Of a stretch of DNA of 64,000 nucleotides, positions 15,759 to 23,538 are shown piece by piece. The DNA lies in NCBI RefSeq assembly GCF_012395835.1, contig NZ_JAAZSQ010000001.1, positions 222,243 to 286,242 on the forward strand, written 5' to 3'. The translations under genes and the position numbers were made by a program. The stretch is from Arthrobacter mobilis (GTDB lineage Bacteria; Actinomycetota; Actinomycetes; Actinomycetales; Micrococcaceae). The first letter of the stretch is position 1. Each line of letters opens with the position of its first letter. Below the pieces are notes generated by a model. The model did no database searches. It was given only the letters and a program-made list of their open reading frames with translations, and was not told the origin of the DNA.

Positions 15759-16564
15759 CCGAGCTGCCCCTGCCCGGCCGGTTGCGGGCCGAATCCCTCA
15801 CCCTGGGCTACGACGGCCGGGACATCATCAGCGGCCTGACGCTGTCCGTTCCGGACGCCAAGGTCACCGCCGTGATCGGGCCGAATGGCTGCGGCAAGTC
15901 GACGCTGCTGCGCGGGCTGGGCCGGCTGCTGCCCCCGCGCTCCGGGAGGGTGACGCTCGACGGCGAACCGCTGGCAAAGCTGTCCACCCGCCACATTGCC
16001 ACGCAGCTGAGCGTGCTGCCGCAGACGCCGTCGGCCCCCTCCGGGCTGACCGTGGCGGACCTGGTCTCGCGCGGGCGCCATCCGCGGCAGAAGTGGTACC
16101 AGCAGTTCTCGGGCGCGGACCAGGCGGTGGTCGCCGAAGCGCTGGCGGCCACCGACCTGCTGGACCTTGCGGACCATCCGGTCGAGGAGCTCTCCGGCGG
16201 GCAGCGGCAGCGGGCCTGGATCTCCATGACGCTGGCCCAGGAAGCCGGCATCCTGCTGCTGGACGAGCCGACCACCTACCTGGATCTGGCCCACCAGGTG
16301 GAGGTGCTCGAGCTGGTCCGCGGCCTGAACCGCCGGCACGGCCGGACCGTCGTCATGGTGCTGCACGACATTTCCCTGGCCGCCCGGTACAGCGACCACA
16401 TGGTCGCGATGAAGGCCGGCCGCATCGTCGCCCAGGGCACCCCGGCGGAGGTGGTCACCCCGGACCTGCTGCAGGAAGTCTTCGGGCTGGCCGCGCAGGT
16501 GGTGCCGGAGCCGACCGAGGGCCGGCCGCACGTCATTCCGCTTGGCGCCGGCCTCCGCGTCTGA
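15755..16564 (+). CDS. Iron-siderophore ABC transporter ATPase (FepC/FecE-like)
   Basis: A 269-residue ATPase for siderophore import. Walker A is GPNGCGKST, the signature is ELSGGQRQRAW, Walker B is ILLLDEPT followed by TYLDLAHQ, and the switch histidine is in VLHD. The TYLDLAHQ variant of the D-loop is characteristic of FepC/FecE/BtuD-type importers. GTG start overlaps the permease stop. It ends the operon; a small minus-strand gene converges 20 nt further on. Confidence 0.93.
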   Translation: MTELPLPGRLRAESLTLGYDGRDIISGLTLSVPDAKVTAVIGPNGCGKSTLLRGLGRLLPPRSGRVTLDGEPLAKLSTRHIATQLSVLPQTPSAPSGLTVADLVSRGRHPRQKWYQQFSGADQAVVAEALAATDLLDLADHPVEELSGGQRQRAWISMTLAQEAGILLLDEPTTYLDLAHQVEVLELVRGLNRRHGRTVVMVLHDISLAARYSDHMVAMKAGRIVAQGTPAEVVTPDLLQEVFGLAAQVVPEPTEGRPHVIPLGAGLRV

Positions 16565-16584
16565 GGTAGGGGCAGGGGCGCCGC

Positions 16585-16806
16585 CTACTCTCCGGTGTGC
16601 CTGTCCCGGATGATCTTGTCGATCTCGTCGCGCAGCTTGATGGCTTCGGGCAGGGTGAGGTTGATGCTCTCGCCGGTCTCCACCCAGCCGAGGCTGAGCA
16701 CTTCGTCGCCGGAGATTCCGGAGATGCCGACCGTCAGTGCCTTGCCCTTGACATGCACCACGTCCCCAACCACCATGTCACCGGCGTCGTCCTGGGCAAA
16801 TTCCAT
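16585..16806 (-). CDS. Small conserved-looking acidic protein, function unknown
   Basis: A 73-residue protein, not recognised. It has a compact beta-rich middle (GDVVHVKGKALTVGISG, EVLSLGWVETGESINLTLPEA) and an acidic/basic C-terminal helix (IKLRDEIDKIIRDR). No signal peptide or membrane segment. Codon use is actinobacterial and the composition is protein-like, which supports a real gene. It stands alone between the siderophore ATPase (convergent) and the protoglobin gene on the same strand. Confidence 0.6.
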   Translation of the reverse strand: MEFAQDDAGDMVVGDVVHVKGKALTVGISGISGDEVLSLGWVETGESINLTLPEAIKLRDEIDKIIRDRHTGE

Positions 16807-16852
16807 GGGGCCATGCTAACCATAGCCGGGCGGGCGGCGGTAGGTGCGGTCC

Positions 16853-17452
16853 CTACCACTGGCCCTCGCGGGCGTACGGGCGCGACCACAGCGCCACCTG
16901 CAGCACCACGGCCTTGATCCAGGCCTGCAGCATGGCATCGACCTGCGCCGGGTCCTCCTCCCGTCTGGCCAGGAACGGGCGGACGGTGGTGGAGATGGGC
17001 ACGATCAGCCCGATCAGGTACCGCAGCGGGACCACCGGCGTGGAGTGGACATGGTCGGTTTCGTTCTTGTGCGCCGGAGTGTGCCGCAGCGCGATCTCCT
17101 CCTGGTAGTCCAGCCAGGCCTGGTCGTAGGGGCGGGTGCAGGTATCCCGGATCCACTGGCCGAACCGTGCGCGCACGGCCTGCAGGTATTCGGTGATCGG
17201 GCCGCCGCCGGGCTGCGAGAACTGGGCCACCAGATGCGGCTGCCCGGCCACGAAGCCGTACCAGACATCGAGGATCTCCTCGACCTGGTCCCCGAGCAGC
17301 TCGCCGGCACGGTGCAGCAGCGCACTGTCTTCCTCGCCGAACATGACCGTGGCCTTCAGCGCCTGCAGCTCATCCAGGGTCACCGGGGAATGGCCGACGG
17401 CGCCGTAGGCGTAGCCGGGAATCGCGGACTCATTCGTTGACTGGGTCGACAT
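16853..17452 (-). CDS. Protoglobin-domain heme protein
   Basis: A 199-residue stand-alone protoglobin. The fold is recognised from the N-terminal GYAYGAVGHSPVTLDELQ, the middle LLGDQVEEILDVWYGFVAGQPHL, and the characteristic EIALRHTPAHKNETDHVHSTP segment, whose first histidine is the expected proximal heme ligand. PLRYLIGLIVPI follows, as in family members. Protoglobins bind O2, CO and NO and are often sensors or detoxifiers. No output domain is attached here, so its role is open. The 180 nt upstream contain a GC-rich hairpin-like stretch but no other gene. Confidence 0.85.
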   Translation of the reverse strand: MSTQSTNESAIPGYAYGAVGHSPVTLDELQALKATVMFGEEDSALLHRAGELLGDQVEEILDVWYGFVAGQPHLVAQFSQPGGGPITEYLQAVRARFGQWIRDTCTRPYDQAWLDYQEEIALRHTPAHKNETDHVHSTPVVPLRYLIGLIVPISTTVRPFLARREEDPAQVDAMLQAWIKAVVLQVALWSRPYAREGQW

Positions 17453-17630
17453 TGCCTTACCTCCAAGGGAAGCGGCAGGGGCCCTGGCCTGCAGCTAGCG
17501 CCGAGGGACCCGCTGCGAGCTTGCGAGCAGTGGGCAGGCGCGACGCGCTTGCGGAGGAAAGGGGCAGCCGCTGACTGTGGTTCGGAATCCTTATTAGTAC
17601 TCCCGCCGGGGCAGAGGGTCAACGTTCCGG

Positions 17631-18293
17631 TCAGGATGGGGCCAGGCTGTAGCGGTGTTCGGGCCGGCCGGTGCTGCCGTAGCGCAGCTGGATCTCGATG
17701 GCGCCGTCGTCGGCCAGCGCCGAGAGGTAGCGCTGGGCCGTGGCGCGGGAGATGCCCACCCGGCGCGCCACCTCGCTGGCGGACTGCGCGGTGCCGGGCT
17801 CCAGCGCCTCGAGCACCGAGGCCTCGGTGGCGGAGCGGGCCCGCGCGGTGCCGCTGTCGGTGCCCGGATGCAGGGCATGCAGCGCGCGTTCGAGCGTGTC
17901 CTGGTCCAGCACGGGTTTTTCCGCCAGCACGCGCCGGTAGCGGGCGTAGGCGCGCAGCTTCCGGGCCAGCTGGCCGGCCCCGAACGGCTTGATCAGGTAG
18001 CCCAGGGCACCGCGCCGCATCGCCTTGCGGATGGAGGCGGCATCGGCTGCGGCGGTCAGCATGATCACGTCCACGTCCAGGCTGCGCAGCAGGTCCAGAC
18101 CCAGCGCGTCCGGCAGGTAGACGTCCAGCAGGACAAGGTCCGGCCCGCTGCCGTGCACGACGCGCAGGGCCTGCTCGGCGGAGCCTACCGGAGGCAGCGC
18201 GCGGAAGCCGGGAACCGCGTCCACGTAGCCTGCATGCAGCCGGCCCACATGGAAGTCGTCGTCGACAATCAGCACCTGCAGGTCCTCGGTCAC
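17631..18293 (-). CDS. CitB/DcuR-family response regulator
   Basis: A 220-residue response regulator that probably controls citrate uptake. The receiver domain shows IVDDDFH, phospho-acceptor Asp57 in LVLLDVYLPD and Lys102 in LIKPFG. The C-terminal part carries a winged HTH (SASEVARRVGISRATAQRYLSAL) typical of CitB/DpiA/DcuR regulators. The GTG start overlaps the stop of the sensor kinase gene by 4 nt, and the citrate transporter is transcribed divergently from the kinase. Confidence 0.92.
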   Translation of the reverse strand: MTEDLQVLIVDDDFHVGRLHAGYVDAVPGFRALPPVGSAEQALRVVHGSGPDLVLLDVYLPDALGLDLLRSLDVDVIMLTAAADAASIRKAMRRGALGYLIKPFGAGQLARKLRAYARYRRVLAEKPVLDQDTLERALHALHPGTDSGTARARSATEASVLEALEPGTAQSASEVARRVGISRATAQRYLSALADDGAIEIQLRYGSTGRPEHRYSLAPS

Positions 18294-20188
18294 CGCTTTG
18301 TCCCTCCGTTCCGTCCGGCATCCTGTCCGTTGCCCTGCCCACTGTCCTTCCCGCCTGCGGCGCGGGCCGCGGGCGGGGCGACCGTCCCGGGCAGCCGGGC
18401 GCAGAAGACGGCGCCCGGCCCGCCGGGACGGCCGCGGTCCGCCACCCAGACGTCGCCGCCGCGGCGCCGGGCCAACTGCCGGCTCAGCGGCAGGCCGAAT
18501 CCCTGTCCGTGGATGTCCGGCAGCTCACCGCCCGGCGCTCCGTCGCCGGCTGCCCCGGGTCCGGTCACAAGGTCCGGGCGCACCGCAGCGGCCGTGGAGA
18601 AGCCTTCGGAGAAGAGCTGTTCGACCTCGTCCGCACCGTCGCCCGGCCCGGCCTGGATGCCGTCTCCGGAATCGGCCACCACCAGGTGCAGTGTTCCGGA
18701 ATCCTGCCCGGGCTCGTCCAGCAGCTCGATTTCCACCCACCGGTCGGGGTTGCTGCCGTGCACTGCTGCCCGCACCGCATTGTCGATCAGGTTCCCAATC
18801 ACCGTGGTCACATCCTGCGGATCCGAGACTTGTCCGTGGATGCTGGTTTCCGGGCCGATCCGCAGCCTCACTCCGCGCTCGGCCGCCTCCACGGCCTTGG
18901 CGCCGATGAAGGCCTGCAGGTAGGGATCGCGCAGCAGTTCGGCCTGCTCCACCGGGTACTTTAGCGGACCGGCGGCCATGATTTCGGCCAGGTAGTCCCG
19001 TGCCTGCCCGGGCCGGCCGATGTCCAGCAGCCCGGAGACGGTGTGCAGCCGGTTGGCGAATTCGTGCCGCTGGGCCCGCAGCGCCGTGCTCAGCGCGCCG
19101 ACGGCGTCCAGCTGCCGGGTCAGCGACTGCAGCTCGGTGCGGTCCCGCAGCATGATCACCCAGCCGAGCTCGGGCGCCCCGGCGATGGTCGTGCCGGCGT
19201 CCGGACGGTAGCCGCGCCGGCCGGGGGTGCGGCTGGGCTGGACGGCACGGGCGGTGAGGATCAGCACCCGCTGGCCGGCGACCAGTTCCAGCGGGGCCGA
19301 TTCCGGCACGGCCTCGGCCAGCAGGGCGCCGGCGGCCGCCGGCAGCCCGGCCTGCTCCAGCGGCAGGCCGACCAGGTCCGCGGCAATGTCCAGGCCCAGC
19401 AGCTGCTTGGCCTTGCGGTTGAAGACGGTAATCCGCCGGTCCGCGGACACGCCGACCACCCCGTCGTCGACCCCGCGCAGCACGGCCTCCTGGTCCTGCG
19501 TCAGGGCTGCGATGTCCTCGGGTTCCAGGCCCAGGGTCAGCCGCTTCAGCCGCCGGCCCAGGAGCCAGGATGCCAGCGCGCCCAGGCCCAGGGCCCCGGC
19601 GGCGGTGGCCGCCACCGGCAGGATGTTTCCGCCCAGGCTTTCCAGCACGTCCTCGCTGGAGAAACCCACGCTGACTTCGCCGACGATCCGTCCTGTGGAA
19701 TCCGGGGCGTAGACCGGCACCTTGGCCCGGGCCGAGTGGCCCAGCGTGCCTTGTTCCTGCGCGGTCACCTCGCGGCCGGCCAGCGCCTCGGACGGGTCGG
19801 TGCTCACCCGCTGGCCCAGCAGAGCCGGGTTGGGATGCGCCAGCCGGAGCCCGGCGTCGTCCGTGATGACCACGAACAACGCGTCGGTGCGCGCCCGCAC
19901 CTGCTCAGCCAGCGGCTGCAGCGGGCCCGCGGCCAGCACCTCGCCGGCGAGCCGGCCGGGGCCGGCATCGGCCAGGGCGGCCACTTCGGCGCGCACATCG
20001 GAGGAGGCCGCCACGGTACGGGCCACTGCCAGAGCCTGGTCCTCGGCGTTGCGGCCCAGCCGCTGGTAGGTCAGCCAGCCGAAGACGGCGGCGGACAGCA
20101 GCACCACGAGGGCCACCACCGCCAGCTGGAGCAGCAGCATCCGCGCCGAAAACCCCAGGCGGGCCGGCCGGCGGCCGGTGGGTTCCAT
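18290..20188 (-). CDS. CitA/DcuS-family sensor histidine kinase
   Basis: A 632-residue membrane kinase. TM1 is about residues 17-40, an extracytoplasmic PDC/Cache-like sensor domain spans ~41-188 (SSDVRAEV..., GRIVGEVSVGFS), and TM2 is about 189-209. A PAS domain covers ~225-350. The dimerisation helix has phospho-acceptor His375 (RAQRHEFANRLHTVSGLL), and the HATPase domain shows the N-box GNLIDNAVRAA and GFGLPLSR. In this family the Cache domain binds C4-dicarboxylates or citrate. The neighbouring CitMHS gene makes citrate the likely ligand. ATG 20188 is supported by AGGAGAA. Confidence 0.93.
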   Translation of the reverse strand: MEPTGRRPARLGFSARMLLLQLAVVALVVLLSAAVFGWLTYQRLGRNAEDQALAVARTVAASSDVRAEVAALADAGPGRLAGEVLAAGPLQPLAEQVRARTDALFVVITDDAGLRLAHPNPALLGQRVSTDPSEALAGREVTAQEQGTLGHSARAKVPVYAPDSTGRIVGEVSVGFSSEDVLESLGGNILPVAATAAGALGLGALASWLLGRRLKRLTLGLEPEDIAALTQDQEAVLRGVDDGVVGVSADRRITVFNRKAKQLLGLDIAADLVGLPLEQAGLPAAAGALLAEAVPESAPLELVAGQRVLILTARAVQPSRTPGRRGYRPDAGTTIAGAPELGWVIMLRDRTELQSLTRQLDAVGALSTALRAQRHEFANRLHTVSGLLDIGRPGQARDYLAEIMAAGPLKYPVEQAELLRDPYLQAFIGAKAVEAAERGVRLRIGPETSIHGQVSDPQDVTTVIGNLIDNAVRAAVHGSNPDRWVEIELLDEPGQDSGTLHLVVADSGDGIQAGPGDGADEVEQLFSEGFSTAAAVRPDLVTGPGAAGDGAPGGELPDIHGQGFGLPLSRQLARRRGGDVWVADRGRPGGPGAVFCARLPGTVAPPAARAAGGKDSGQGNGQDAGRNGGTKR

Positions 20189-20219
20189 GGTTCTCCTGGG
20201 TCGAGGGGGCTGAGCTAAA

Positions 20220-20236
20220 TGCGCAAAACGTGCGCA
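20220..20236. promoter_or_regulatory. Repeated TGCGCA motif in citrate promoter region
   Basis: Two copies of the palindromic hexamer TGCGCA begin 11 bp apart (one helical turn), between the divergent sensor-kinase gene and the citrate transporter gene. This arrangement could bind the CitB-type regulator as a dimer. It is only a candidate. Confidence 0.35.
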
Positions 20237-20342
20237 ATAAGCAGTATGCACTTCAACCGGGCTAAACCGCCAGAGGTGATCCGGACCACCCTAGTGTCTG
20301 TAATGCCGGTCACGGGACCGGACGCAGGTGTAAGGAGTAGCT

Positions 20343-21773
20343 GTGCTGGTTTTCCTCGGTTTTGCCATGATCGCGGTCTTTATGGCCTTGATCATGACCA
20401 AGAAGCTCACGCCGGTGCTGGCGTTGATTCTGGTGCCGACTATTTTTGGCCTGTTCGCCGGAGCGGGCCTTGGCCTGGGCGAGATGGTCCTGGAGTCGAT
20501 GAAGTCGCTGACGTCGACGGCAGCGTTGCTGATGTTCGCGATCATCTTCTTCGGCCTGATGATCGACGTCGGCCTGTTCGACCCGCTGGTGCGCTTCATC
20601 CTGCGCACCCTGGGCAACGACCCGGCGAAGGTGGTCCTGGGCACGGCGGTGCTGGCCGGCGTCGTCTCCCTGGACGGGGACGGATCCACCACCTTCATCC
20701 TGACCACGGCCGCGATGCTGCCGATCTACCTGCGCCTGGGCCTGAGCCCGGTGGTGCTCACCTGCGTGGCCGGCCTGGCCAACGGCACCATGAACATCCT
20801 GCCCTGGGGCGGCCCGACCGCCCGCGCCGCGGCGGCACTGGACGTCACGCCCTCGGAGGTCTTCGTGCCGATGATCCCGTCCCTGCTGGCCGGCATGGTC
20901 GTGGTGATGGTCTTTGCCTGGACCCTGGGCCTGCACGAGCGCAAGCGGCTGGCCGGCGCCAAGCCGGAGTTCTGGGCCACCGGCGGTGCCGGCGGCTCCG
21001 GGGCGGACCGCGGCGGTTCGGTTCCGGCCGGCCCGGGCCTCGCCGGCAGCCGTGCGGCAGGCCAGGGCGGCAGCGGCAGCGTCGCCGTGCTCGAGGCTCC
21101 GGTCCTGGAGGCATCGCTGGCCGATTCCGCGCTGGACCCGAACCGGCCCACGTTGCGGCCGAAGCTGTTCTGGTTCAACCTCGCCCTGACCGTGGCGGTC
21201 ATGGTGGTGCTGGTGCTCGACATTGTCCCGCTGGCCTTCGTCTTCATGGTTGGCTCCGCCATTGCCCTGGTGGTCAACTTCCCGCACGTCAAGGACCAGG
21301 CCGCGCAGCTGGTGGCGCACGGCCAAAGCATCGTGGCCGTGGTCTCGATGGTGATGGCCGCCGGCGTGCTCACCGGCGTACTCAACGGCACCGGCATGGT
21401 GGATGCGATGTCCAAGTGGCTGGTGGGCATTGTTCCGGAATCGATGGGCCCGTTCCTGGCGGTCATCACCGGCCTGCTGAGCATCCCGATGACCTTCTTC
21501 ATGAGCAATGACGCGTTCTACTTCGGCGTGCTGCCGGTGCTGAGCGAAACGGCCGCCCACTACGGCATCGGGCCGGCGGAAATGGCCCGGGCCTCCATCA
21601 CCGGCCAGCCGGTGCACATGCAGAGCCCGCTGGTGCCGGCCATCCTGCTGCTGGTCTCGCTGGCCAAGGTGGAGTTGGGCGACCACCACAAGAAGGTGCT
21701 CTGGCGCTCGGCCGTCATCTCGCTGGTCATGCTCGCCGTCGGCCTGCTGCTCGGGGTGATTCCGTGGGGGTAG
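20343..21773 (+). CDS. CitMHS-family Mg/Ca-citrate:H+ symporter
   Basis: A 476-residue transporter of the CitMHS family (Bacillus CitM/CitH), which imports citrate complexed with divalent metal. Diagnostic segments are MLVFLGFAMIAVFMALIM at the N-terminus, SLDGDGSTTFILTTAAMLPIY, NGTMNILPWGGPTARAAAAL and MTFFMSNDAFYFGVLPVL. A central cytoplasmic loop rich in Gly/Ser/Ala (~residues 210-255) is variable in the family. GTG start with AAGGAG upstream. The divergent two-component system is the probable regulator. A tiny Cys-rich frame overlaps its 3' end. Confidence 0.93.
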   Translation: MLVFLGFAMIAVFMALIMTKKLTPVLALILVPTIFGLFAGAGLGLGEMVLESMKSLTSTAALLMFAIIFFGLMIDVGLFDPLVRFILRTLGNDPAKVVLGTAVLAGVVSLDGDGSTTFILTTAAMLPIYLRLGLSPVVLTCVAGLANGTMNILPWGGPTARAAAALDVTPSEVFVPMIPSLLAGMVVVMVFAWTLGLHERKRLAGAKPEFWATGGAGGSGADRGGSVPAGPGLAGSRAAGQGGSGSVAVLEAPVLEASLADSALDPNRPTLRPKLFWFNLALTVAVMVVLVLDIVPLAFVFMVGSAIALVVNFPHVKDQAAQLVAHGQSIVAVVSMVMAAGVLTGVLNGTGMVDAMSKWLVGIVPESMGPFLAVITGLLSIPMTFFMSNDAFYFGVLPVLSETAAHYGIGPAEMARASITGQPVHMQSPLVPAILLLVSLAKVELGDHHKKVLWRSAVISLVMLAVGLLLGVIPWG

Positions 21774-21853
21774 CGGACGAGGCACCCGCCGCGGGCCGGG
21801 AGGGTGGCTGCGGCTCCGACTGCCCGTACTGCCAGAGTCCCGAAACGGACTGA
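21764..21853 (+). CDS. Tiny Cys-rich ORF overlapping the citrate transporter 3' end
   Basis: A 29-residue frame starting at GTG 21764, overlapping the last 10 nt of the transporter gene in another frame, with a GGGGTGA-like site upstream. It reads VGVADEAPAAGREGGCGSDC and ends CPYCQSPETD, giving C-x3-C-x2-C. It ends 9 nt before the strong terminator, so it is within the transcript. Overlap, position and Cys pattern suggest a real translationally coupled microprotein, possibly metal-binding. It is too short to be sure. Confidence 0.45.
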   Translation: MGVADEAPAAGREGGCGSDCPYCQSPETD

Positions 21854-21862
21854 TCCACCATT

Positions 21863-21909
21863 GGCCGCGCCCACGGGGCAGGAGCATATCCTGCCCGGTG
21901 GGCGCGGCC
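21863..21909 (+). terminator. Strong hairpin terminator after citrate operon
   Basis: Arms of 21 nt starting GGCCGCGCCCAC pair with one mismatch around the loop GCATA. It lies directly after the citrate transporter and its small overlapping ORF. The mirrored gene remnant on the other strand ends 53 nt further on, so the hairpin could act both ways. Confidence 0.85.
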
Positions 21910-21962
21910 TTGTGCTCGGCAGGAACGGCGCCTGCGTCCGTTGGCTGCCGCCCTTGGCGGGC

Positions 21963-22440
21963 CTACACCGGCACCGACCGCGGCACCACCACGTCGCCGG
22001 TCGCCGTCGAGTCCGGGTTCAGCATCACGCCCACACGTTTGAGGAACTTCACCGTGAGCGAGCTTTCAATGATCCGCTCGCCGGGGACAGCAGCCAGGAA
22101 ACGGTCCTCGATGTCGAGGACCTCGGCGGCCGAAGGCATCCACATGATGAACGTGAAATTGCTGGTGCCTGTGATGGAGGCGCACAGCGCAGTCCCCGGA
22201 AGCTGCGCAGTGCCTCGATGGCGCGCCGTCGGTCGGCCGGCGGGAGGCTGACGGACCACTGGCAGCTGACCGGGTAGCCGGAGTAGTTCTGCACCACTTC
22301 GCAGCGGAAGAACAGGGTGCCGCTGGCCAGGACGCGGTTCAGTTGCCGGCGTGCGGTCATCGGATGCATCCCCGTGGCCGCGGCGATCTCCGCCGCCGTC
22401 GCCCGTCCGTTGCGGCAACGGCGGCGGCCCGGCATACGCG
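21963..22440 (-). pseudogene. Lrp/AsnC-family regulator remnant, 5' truncated and frameshifted
   Basis: On the minus strand one frame gives NGRATAAEIAAATGMHPMTA then LNRVLASGTLFFRCEVVQNY and PADRRRAIEALRSFRG, the second HTH and start of the effector domain of a two-HTH actinobacterial Lrp protein. The rest (LCASITGTSNFTFIMWMPSA to VVVPRSVPV, end 21963) is in another frame. A one-base deletion near 22196-22200 explains the switch. The N-terminal half is absent: sequence upstream of ~22440 is not Lrp-like and runs into an MFS transporter tail on the other strand. It is a dead gene left by a deletion. Confidence 0.8.
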
Positions 22441-22501
22441 TCCGGCTTCGCTCCGGTGAGGCTGCGCAGCCGCGCGCTGCGGTGCGCTGAGCGCCTCGAG
22501 G

Positions 22502-22597
22502 GTCCACGCATCGGCGCTGGCGTGCAAGGCCGTGCACATGGTCAGCATCGCCTTCATCTTCACCCTCCCGGAGACCAAGGGCAAGGACCTGCACTGA
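22502..22597 (+). pseudogene. C-terminal remnant of an MFS transporter
   Basis: The plus-strand frame ending at 22597 reads ALACKAVHMVSIAFIFTLPE followed by TKGKDLH, the C-terminal end of sugar-porter/MHS-type transporters (LPETKGKDL). No upstream transporter sequence exists; the frame runs into the Lrp remnant. Only about the last 30 codons survive, followed by a hairpin terminator. The intact gene was presumably divergent from the Lrp regulator. Confidence 0.7.
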
Positions 22598-22610
22598 GGC
22601 CGAGGTGCCG

Positions 22611-22646
22611 TCCGCGGGCCGACCACACCGGCATCCGGCCCGCGGA
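22611..22646. terminator. Hairpin terminator after MFS remnant
   Basis: Arms TCCGCGGGCCG and its exact complement (11 bp) with a 14-nt loop. It lies between the MFS tail (plus strand) and the deacylase gene (minus strand) and fits a bidirectional terminator. Confidence 0.6.
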
Positions 22647-22652
22647 ACAGGG

Positions 22653-23138
22653 TCAGCGTACCTGCATGACCTCGGCGCCGATGATGCGCCGCAGTTCGTC
22701 GAAGCCGATGGAGAACATGGACCTGCGGTTGCCTGCGCCGGCCCAGAGGACCGGATGATTCCTGAGGGAAGCGTCAAGCACCGTGGGGATCGGAGCCGGG
22801 TGCCCCACCGGAGCCACACCGCCCACGTGCTGGCCGGTGTGCGCCAGGACGAACTCGGGACTGGCCCGGCGGATGCGGCCGGTGCCCAGCTGCGCGGCCA
22901 CCAGCTTGGTGTCCACTCGGGCGGCACCGCTGGCCAGGATCAGCAGCGGCGAGCCGTCGAGCTCGAAGACGAGGCTGTTGGCAATGGCGGCCACGTCGCA
23001 GCCGAGCTCGGCGGCCGCGGCGGCCGCCGTCGGCACGTCGCTGGCGAAGGTCCTGACCGTGTCGCCGGCGCCGAGGGTGACGAGGGCGGACCTGACGGCC
23101 ACAACCGGATCCTGGAGACTCCGACGATCCTGGCTCAT
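22653..23138 (-). CDS. YbaK/ProX-type aminoacyl-tRNA deacylase
   Basis: A 161-residue single-domain protein of the YbaK/EbsC/ProX family, which hydrolyses mischarged tRNAs such as Cys-tRNA(Pro) or Ala-tRNA(Pro). Motifs are CDVAAIANSLVFELDGSPLL (the IvKsLvf core, here with Asn in place of the usual Lys), SGAARVDTKLVA, and TGQHVGGVAPVGHP, the conserved GGVxPxGH loop. It is of normal length. The ATG overlaps the stop of the upstream VOC gene by 4 nt. Substrate preference cannot be assigned. Confidence 0.9.
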   Translation of the reverse strand: MSQDRRSLQDPVVAVRSALVTLGAGDTVRTFASDVPTAAAAAAELGCDVAAIANSLVFELDGSPLLILASGAARVDTKLVAAQLGTGRIRRASPEFVLAHTGQHVGGVAPVGHPAPIPTVLDASLRNHPVLWAGAGNRRSMFSIGFDELRRIIGAEVMQVR

Positions 23139-23521
23139 GCCGCACCGGAGCCGTACGGGCGTGTGATCGCCTCCAGGAAGTGCCCGGCGGGGTCATGGAA
23201 GTACACGCCTCGTCCGCCGTCGTTGCGGTTGATCTGCTGCGGCAGGGACTTGGCCGGGTCGGCCCAGTAGGGGACCTGCTCTGCTTCGATCCGGACGAGG
23301 ATCCCGTCGAAATCCTCGTCGCTGACCAAGAAGGCATAGTGCTGGGAGGCGATGTCTCCGTCCCGGTTGGCGAAGTCCAGCGCAACGCCGTTCTCCAGCA
23401 TGATGGTCATGAAGGACCACATGGGCCGCGGCGGGGCGACGCCGAAGATCCGGGCGAAGAAGTCCGCGGAAAGGACCTTGTCCTTGGCGAAAATGATGGT
23501 GTGGTTGAAAGCAACGGCCAT
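23135..23521 (-). CDS. VOC-superfamily (glyoxalase/dioxygenase-like) protein
   Basis: A 128-residue single vicinal-oxygen-chelate domain: NHTIIFAKDKVLSADFFARI at the start, QHYAFLVSDEDFDGILVRI in the middle and RGVYFHDPAGHFLEAIT at the end. The His and Glu of the last motif are metal ligands in many family members. The substrate is unknown. It overlaps the deacylase gene and follows a TetR gene on the same strand by 17 nt, so the three may form an operon. Confidence 0.88.
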   Translation of the reverse strand: MAVAFNHTIIFAKDKVLSADFFARIFGVAPPRPMWSFMTIMLENGVALDFANRDGDIASQHYAFLVSDEDFDGILVRIEAEQVPYWADPAKSLPQQINRNDGGRGVYFHDPAGHFLEAITRPYGSGAA

Positions 23522-23538
23522 GATGACCCCTTATCCGG

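Noticed and set aside
17453-17630. Possible small RNA in the GC-rich hairpin-like gap before the protoglobin gene
   Set aside because: Only partial pairing resembling the REP-like repeats; no promoter or terminator pattern to support a transcript.
22357-22626. Minus-strand frame reading SADAWTLEALSAPQR as a possible Lrp N-terminus
   Set aside because: It does not resemble the Lrp HTH and is antisense to the clear MFS tail.
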